18,043 bases of DNA from Gammaproteobacteria bacterium. Lineage in GTDB: Bacteria > Pseudomonadota > Gammaproteobacteria > Enterobacterales > Alteromonadaceae. Made by a program: the position numbers and the translations under genes. Shown one piece after another: positions 15,104-18,043 of the stretch (positions are counted from its first letter, which is position 1; each line of letters starts with the position of its first letter). Location: contig JAIXSW010000091.1 of the NCBI GenBank assembly GCA_027484495.1, positions 1 to 18,043 of the forward strand, written 5' to 3'. Below the pieces are notes generated by a model. The model did no database searches. It had not been told where the DNA came from and saw only the letters and a list, made by a program, of their open reading frames with translations.

Positions 15104-15595
15104 ATGTTGTTAAGTCTGATTGCAGCCATGGCGAAAAATCGGGTAATAGGTTTGAACAACCAGATGCCTTGGCACATGCCCGCGGATCTTGCGCATTTTA
15201 AGCAAGTGACCATAGGGAAGCCGGTGGTGATGGGTCGTAAGACGTTCGATTCCATCGGACGATTGTTGCCAGGCCGGCGTAATGTGGTGATTAGTCGTCA
15301 AACCAAACCCGCAGGTTTTGCTGCTGATTGGGTCAATAGTCTTGACGACGCTTTAACGCTACTTTCAGCAGAGCCAGAAGTGATGGTGATTGGTGGTGCC
15401 GAGTTGTACCACCAGACATTACCGATGGCCGACCGGCTCTACTTGTCTGAGTTTGAGCTGGAAGTGGCAGGCGATGCTTATTTTCCTGACTACCATGCCT
15501 TTGGCCGGTGGCGGATAAGTTCGGAGCAATTGTTTCAGGCGGATGATAAGAATCCGGTAGATTACCGCTTCTTACAACTTGAACGTGAACGCTGA
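15104..15595 (+). CDS. folA: Dihydrofolate reductase
   Basis: Reduces dihydrofolate to tetrahydrofolate with NADPH; the target of trimethoprim. The 163-residue sequence has MLLSLIAAMAKNRVIG, the Met20-type loop NNQMPWHMPADL with the catalytic acid Asp28 (Asp27 in E. coli), VVMGRKTFDSIGRLLPGRRN and MVIGGAELY for NADPH binding. This is the chromosomal FolA type, not one of the mobile trimethoprim-resistant Dfr proteins as far as I can judge. AGGA at 15094-15097 overlaps the obgE stop, so translation is probably coupled to obgE. A stem AACGCTG/CAGCGTT overlaps its stop codon but has no T-run. Confidence 0.96.
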   Translation: MLLSLIAAMAKNRVIGLNNQMPWHMPADLAHFKQVTIGKPVVMGRKTFDSIGRLLPGRRNVVISRQTKPAGFAADWVNSLDDALTLLSAEPEVMVIGGAELYHQTLPMADRLYLSEFELEVAGDAYFPDYHAFGRWRISSEQLFQADDKNPVDYRFLQLERER

Positions 15596-15672
15596 AATTT
15601 CCAGCGTTGCGCATCACCTAACATGTTGCTACTATTAATTTTGTTTTGCTAATTCTGCCTCAGAGGTTGCCT

Positions 15673-16050
15673 ATGAAATTAATATACGCCACGTTATGTC
15701 TGTCGTTGGCTGCAGGTTTAATGGTCGTTGCACCAGCCGCTCAGGCTCAGGAACAGCTGGCCGCTTCGATGTGTGATTATGTCAAAGCAGATGATAAGAA
15801 TCGCTTTCGTAAGTTGTTGTCTGATAACCGACTAAGGTTACGTAATATTTATGATGGTGTAGTTTGCGACGGTCTATCACTGATCCGATTCGCGGTAAAA
15901 AGTAATGCAGCCGGTGCAGGTGAGTTTATTATCAAGCAGTTACCTGCCGCACAAATTACTGCATCAGGTGATATCGCCTGGGCAGAATCTAATCATGCTG
16001 GCTCAGCGTTGATAGCGGTGCTGAAAGCTCGGGCAGGCGGTGGCGAATAG
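15673..16050 (+). CDS. Small secreted protein, DUF3718-like
   Basis: A 125-residue protein with a clear Sec signal peptide: MKLIY, a hydrophobic core and an AQA-type cleavage site near residue 26, so it should be periplasmic. The start at 15673 follows GAGG (15663-15666); the longer frame from 15646 would spoil the signal peptide. The mature part has two cysteines (CDYVKADDKNRFRKLL and VVCDGLSLIRFA) that could form a disulfide, and the pattern resembles what I recall of DUF3718, found mainly in Alteromonadales. Function is unknown. It lies alone between folA and a strong terminator. Confidence 0.75.
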   Translation: MKLIYATLCLSLAAGLMVVAPAAQAQEQLAASMCDYVKADDKNRFRKLLSDNRLRLRNIYDGVVCDGLSLIRFAVKSNAAGAGEFIIKQLPAAQITASGDIAWAESNHAGSALIAVLKARAGGGE

Positions 16051-16065
16051 CCATACAAATTCAGG

Positions 16066-16094
16066 AAAAAAGCCGTGGAATCCACGGCTTTTTT
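16066..16094. terminator. Bidirectional terminator after the DUF3718-like gene
   Basis: AAAAAAGCCGTGG (16066-16078) pairs perfectly with CCACGGCTTTTTT (16082-16094) around AAT. Confidence 0.92.
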
Positions 16095-16147
16095 ACGCCC
16101 GCAGATGTTCGGGTCAGATCTTTACTCCAGCAGTTCTAACCACTTTG

Positions 16148-16183
16148 ATAATAAAAAAGGAGCCGAAGCTCCTTTTTTATTAT
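16148..16183. terminator. Terminator of the chemoreceptor gene
   Basis: A 16-bp perfect stem (16148-16163 with 16168-16183) has a GGAGC/GCTCC core, a CGAA loop and A/T-rich flanks. It lies 10 bases beyond the 3' end of the minus-strand chemoreceptor and could also stop plus-strand transcription. Confidence 0.9.
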
Positions 16184-16193
16184 TAATGATCAA

Positions 16194-18043
16194 TCAAACT
16201 TTAAATTGGTCAACCGATAAACGCAGCTCTTCGGCGAGGCGTGCAACTTCATGGCTGGAGTCTGACGTTTGCTCAGCACCAGAAGCCGTCTCTTCAGCGA
16301 TATTGACGATTGATTCCAGTAACTTGCTGATCTCATGCGAAACTTGGTTCTGTTCTTTTGCAGCATGTGAGATCTGCTCACTCATGTCATGGGCCATATG
16401 CACAGCATGAGTGATTGAGTCCAACGCCTGGTCTGCTACTTCTGTCTGCGCTACACAGTTTTCTGCCTGACGTTTGCCTTTATTCATTGCTTCAACCGCT
16501 GCGTGAGCACCGCTTTGCAGCACTTGAATCATGGCCTGGATTTCCTGCGTCGAGCTCTGTGTTTTACTGGCCAGAGAGCGGACTTCGTCGGCAACTACCG
16601 CAAAACCACGCCCTTGCTCACCGGCGCGGGCTGCTTCGATTGCCGCGTTCAGCGCCAGTAAGTTGGTCTGTTCGGCAATACCGCGGATCACATCGAGGAT
16701 ACTGCCAATTGAAGCGCTGTCCTGATGCAGTTTATTGATAACTTTGGACGCCTGCTCAACTTCCTGCGACAACTGCAGAATGGTTTGCTTGTTGTTGGAA
16801 GAGATGCCTTTCACACGTTCAGCTTCCGCGTCAGCGTGCTTGATTTCAGCCAGTGCATCATTAGAGCTTTGCAGTACACCTTGAGAAGTGCTGCTCATTT
16901 CGGTCGTCGCAGTTGCAGCCTGTGTAACCTGAGATTTCTGCTCACGGATAGCGGCTGTAGATTGGACTGTGATGGCAGAGGTTTGCTCAGAAGCTGCGGC
17001 TAATTGCGTTGAGCGTGAAATGATCCCCTGAATCAGTTGGCGTAAATTACCAATCACCTGATTACAGTTTCGCGCTAGTTCGCCAAATTCGTCCTGCGCC
17101 GAATCGTCTAACTGTTTGGTCAAATCCCCAGATGCAACCACGCCCAGAATCGCATTCACTTTACCCAGCGGTGTGGTGATGCTGTTACGCGTCCACAATG
17201 CGATTGCAGCAGCTGCTGCGAAGGAGAAAGCCATGACGCCAAAAATCAACACAATAGCACTGGTGACGCTAGACTCAGATTCTTCCTGAATTTCGCCTGC
17301 AGCTTCACGGGCTTTAGTCAGCAGTTTACTGAGAGCTGCACTCGCATCTGTGGTTTGTTGTTCAGCTGTTGCCAATAATTTCGCGGCTGAAGCTTCTGCC
17401 GCTAATTTATTAGATTTTAAAGCCAAAATCCCATCTTCAGCGGTGAGTAATTCATTGATAGTGGTAATTTTTTCATCTAAATCAGCCACCATATCAACGG
17501 CGCTACCGGCTTCGGCTTTGATGATTGCCATCTTAGCCACGATATCGGTCATTCGGTTTTTAATCTCATTGCTGAGAGTTTCGGAGGTATTTGCGGCGTT
17601 AGTCCGGGTTAAATCCACCACAGTACTGACCATCGAGTTCATGCTGGTTTCAAGCACTGAAGCGGCTTCAGCAGCTTTAGGGAAACGACGGCTGACATCC
17701 CGTACGTCACTGAAATCAAGTATTAATGATGCCGAATCGTCCGCATTACTTTCTAAATCACCCAGTTTGCTGTTGATGGAATCGCGCAATGACAGGGATT
17801 TTTTCAGCTGAGCAAACAGATTATTGCTGGTTGGAATAAATTCTTCGTATTGACTGGTAACGTCTTTGAAGCTTGCGGCGAGTACCGGTTCATTGCCAAC
17901 CACTGACTGCAGGTTTTTTGCAGCGGCATCATACGCATCTTTTTCTACAGCAAATGCAGTTTCAAAAGCCGTTATTTTTTTCACTTCATCGGTATAAAAC
18001 GCCTGCAAAGTGATTTTACTCATGATCACGAATTCACTTTTCA
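16194..18043 (-). CDS. Methyl-accepting chemotaxis protein, probably 5' truncated by window edge
   Basis: A chemoreceptor that passes ligand signals to CheA/CheW. Counting from the GTG at 18029 there are 611 residues. Residues 1-255 are a long helical, Ala-rich sensor region; 257-279 form a membrane helix ending AIALW; 280-336 a HAMP domain (NSITTPLGKVNAIL); then a coiled-coil signalling domain with the conserved tip IRGIAEQTNLLALNAAIEAARAGE near 449-472. No CheR-binding pentapeptide is at the C-terminus. A first membrane helix is missing, and the frame stays open from 18029 to the window edge, so the true start is probably outside; ATG at 18023 is the alternative but would leave the sensor in the cytoplasm. 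The sensor of about 250 residues would fit an HBM-like helical bundle, but its ligand cannot be read. Confidence 0.9.
   Translation of the reverse strand, partial: KSEFVIMSKITLQAFYTDEVKKITAFETAFAVEKDAYDAAAKNLQSVVGNEPVLAASFKDVTSQYEEFIPTSNNLFAQLKKSLSLRDSINSKLGDLESNADDSASLILDFSDVRDVSRRFPKAAEAASVLETSMNSMVSTVVDLTRTNAANTSETLSNEIKNRMTDIVAKMAIIKAEAGSAVDMVADLDEKITTINELLTAEDGILALKSNKLAAEASAAKLLATAEQQTTDASAALSKLLTKAREAAGEIQEESESSVTSAIVLIFGVMAFSFAAAAAIALWTRNSITTPLGKVNAILGVVASGDLTKQLDDSAQDEFGELARNCNQVIGNLRQLIQGIISRSTQLAAASEQTSAITVQSTAAIREQKSQVTQAATATTEMSSTSQGVLQSSNDALAEIKHADAEAERVKGISSNNKQTILQLSQEVEQASKVINKLHQDSASIGSILDVIRGIAEQTNLLALNAAIEAARAGEQGRGFAVVADEVRSLASKTQSSTQEIQAMIQVLQSGAHAAVEAMNKGKRQAENCVAQTEVADQALDSITHAVHMAHDMSEQISHAAKEQNQVSHEISKLLESIVNIAEETASGAEQTSDSSHEVARLAEELRLSVDQFKV

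Noticed and set aside
15586..15606. Terminator at the folA stop codon
   Set aside because: The stem AACGCTG/CAGCGTT is short, overlaps the coding end and has no T-run after it.

Overview
The window is a chromosomal segment from a gammaproteobacterium, most likely of the Alteromonadales/Rheinheimera-Shewanella type. I infer this from Escherichia coli-like core gene pairs (acnB-yacL, glnK-amtB, argR|mdh divergent, ispB|rplU-rpmA-obgE divergent), near-identical protein lengths, a small secreted DUF3718-like protein, a TyrA-type DyP protein and a long methyl-accepting chemotaxis protein. It holds 14 protein-coding genes; the first and probably the last are cut by the window edges.

Layout. 1-549: 3' part of a TetR-family regulator. 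784-2856: secreted M13 zinc metallopeptidase lipoprotein. 3143-5740: aconitase B behind its own promoter, a palindrome and two flanking terminators. 5830-6198: yacL. 6225-6393: an NtrC-type enhancer and a sigma-54 promoter leading into glnK-amtB (6394-8016). 8021-8179: a structured RNA candidate in the amtB 3' region. 8461-9060, minus strand: no protein gene, but a very strong CsrB-type regulatory RNA with about 38 GGA motifs, a tandem array of 49-nt modules, an intrinsic terminator, and an 18-bp palindrome 178 bp upstream of the predicted start that matches the GacA/UvrY box. 9289-10248: divergent DyP-type peroxidase homologue with altered active-site motifs. 10279-10746 (minus): argR. 11006-11944: mdh. 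12012-12983 (minus): ispB. 13194-15595: rplU-rpmA, then obgE-folA. 15673-16050: small secreted protein. 16194-18043 (minus): chemoreceptor.

How the parts work together. acnB and mdh are TCA-cycle enzymes; glnK-amtB senses and imports ammonium under nitrogen limitation; argR controls arginine metabolism; rplU, rpmA and obgE serve ribosome structure and assembly; folA and ispB serve folate and quinone synthesis. The csrB RNA is a global switch: it should titrate the translational repressor CsrA in response to a BarA/UvrY (GacS/GacA) type two-component system. The most notable observation is this csrB: it is about 600 nt against 369 nt in E. coli, and a good part of the extra length comes from an internal four-copy expansion of a 49-nt module that carries up to four GGA motifs.
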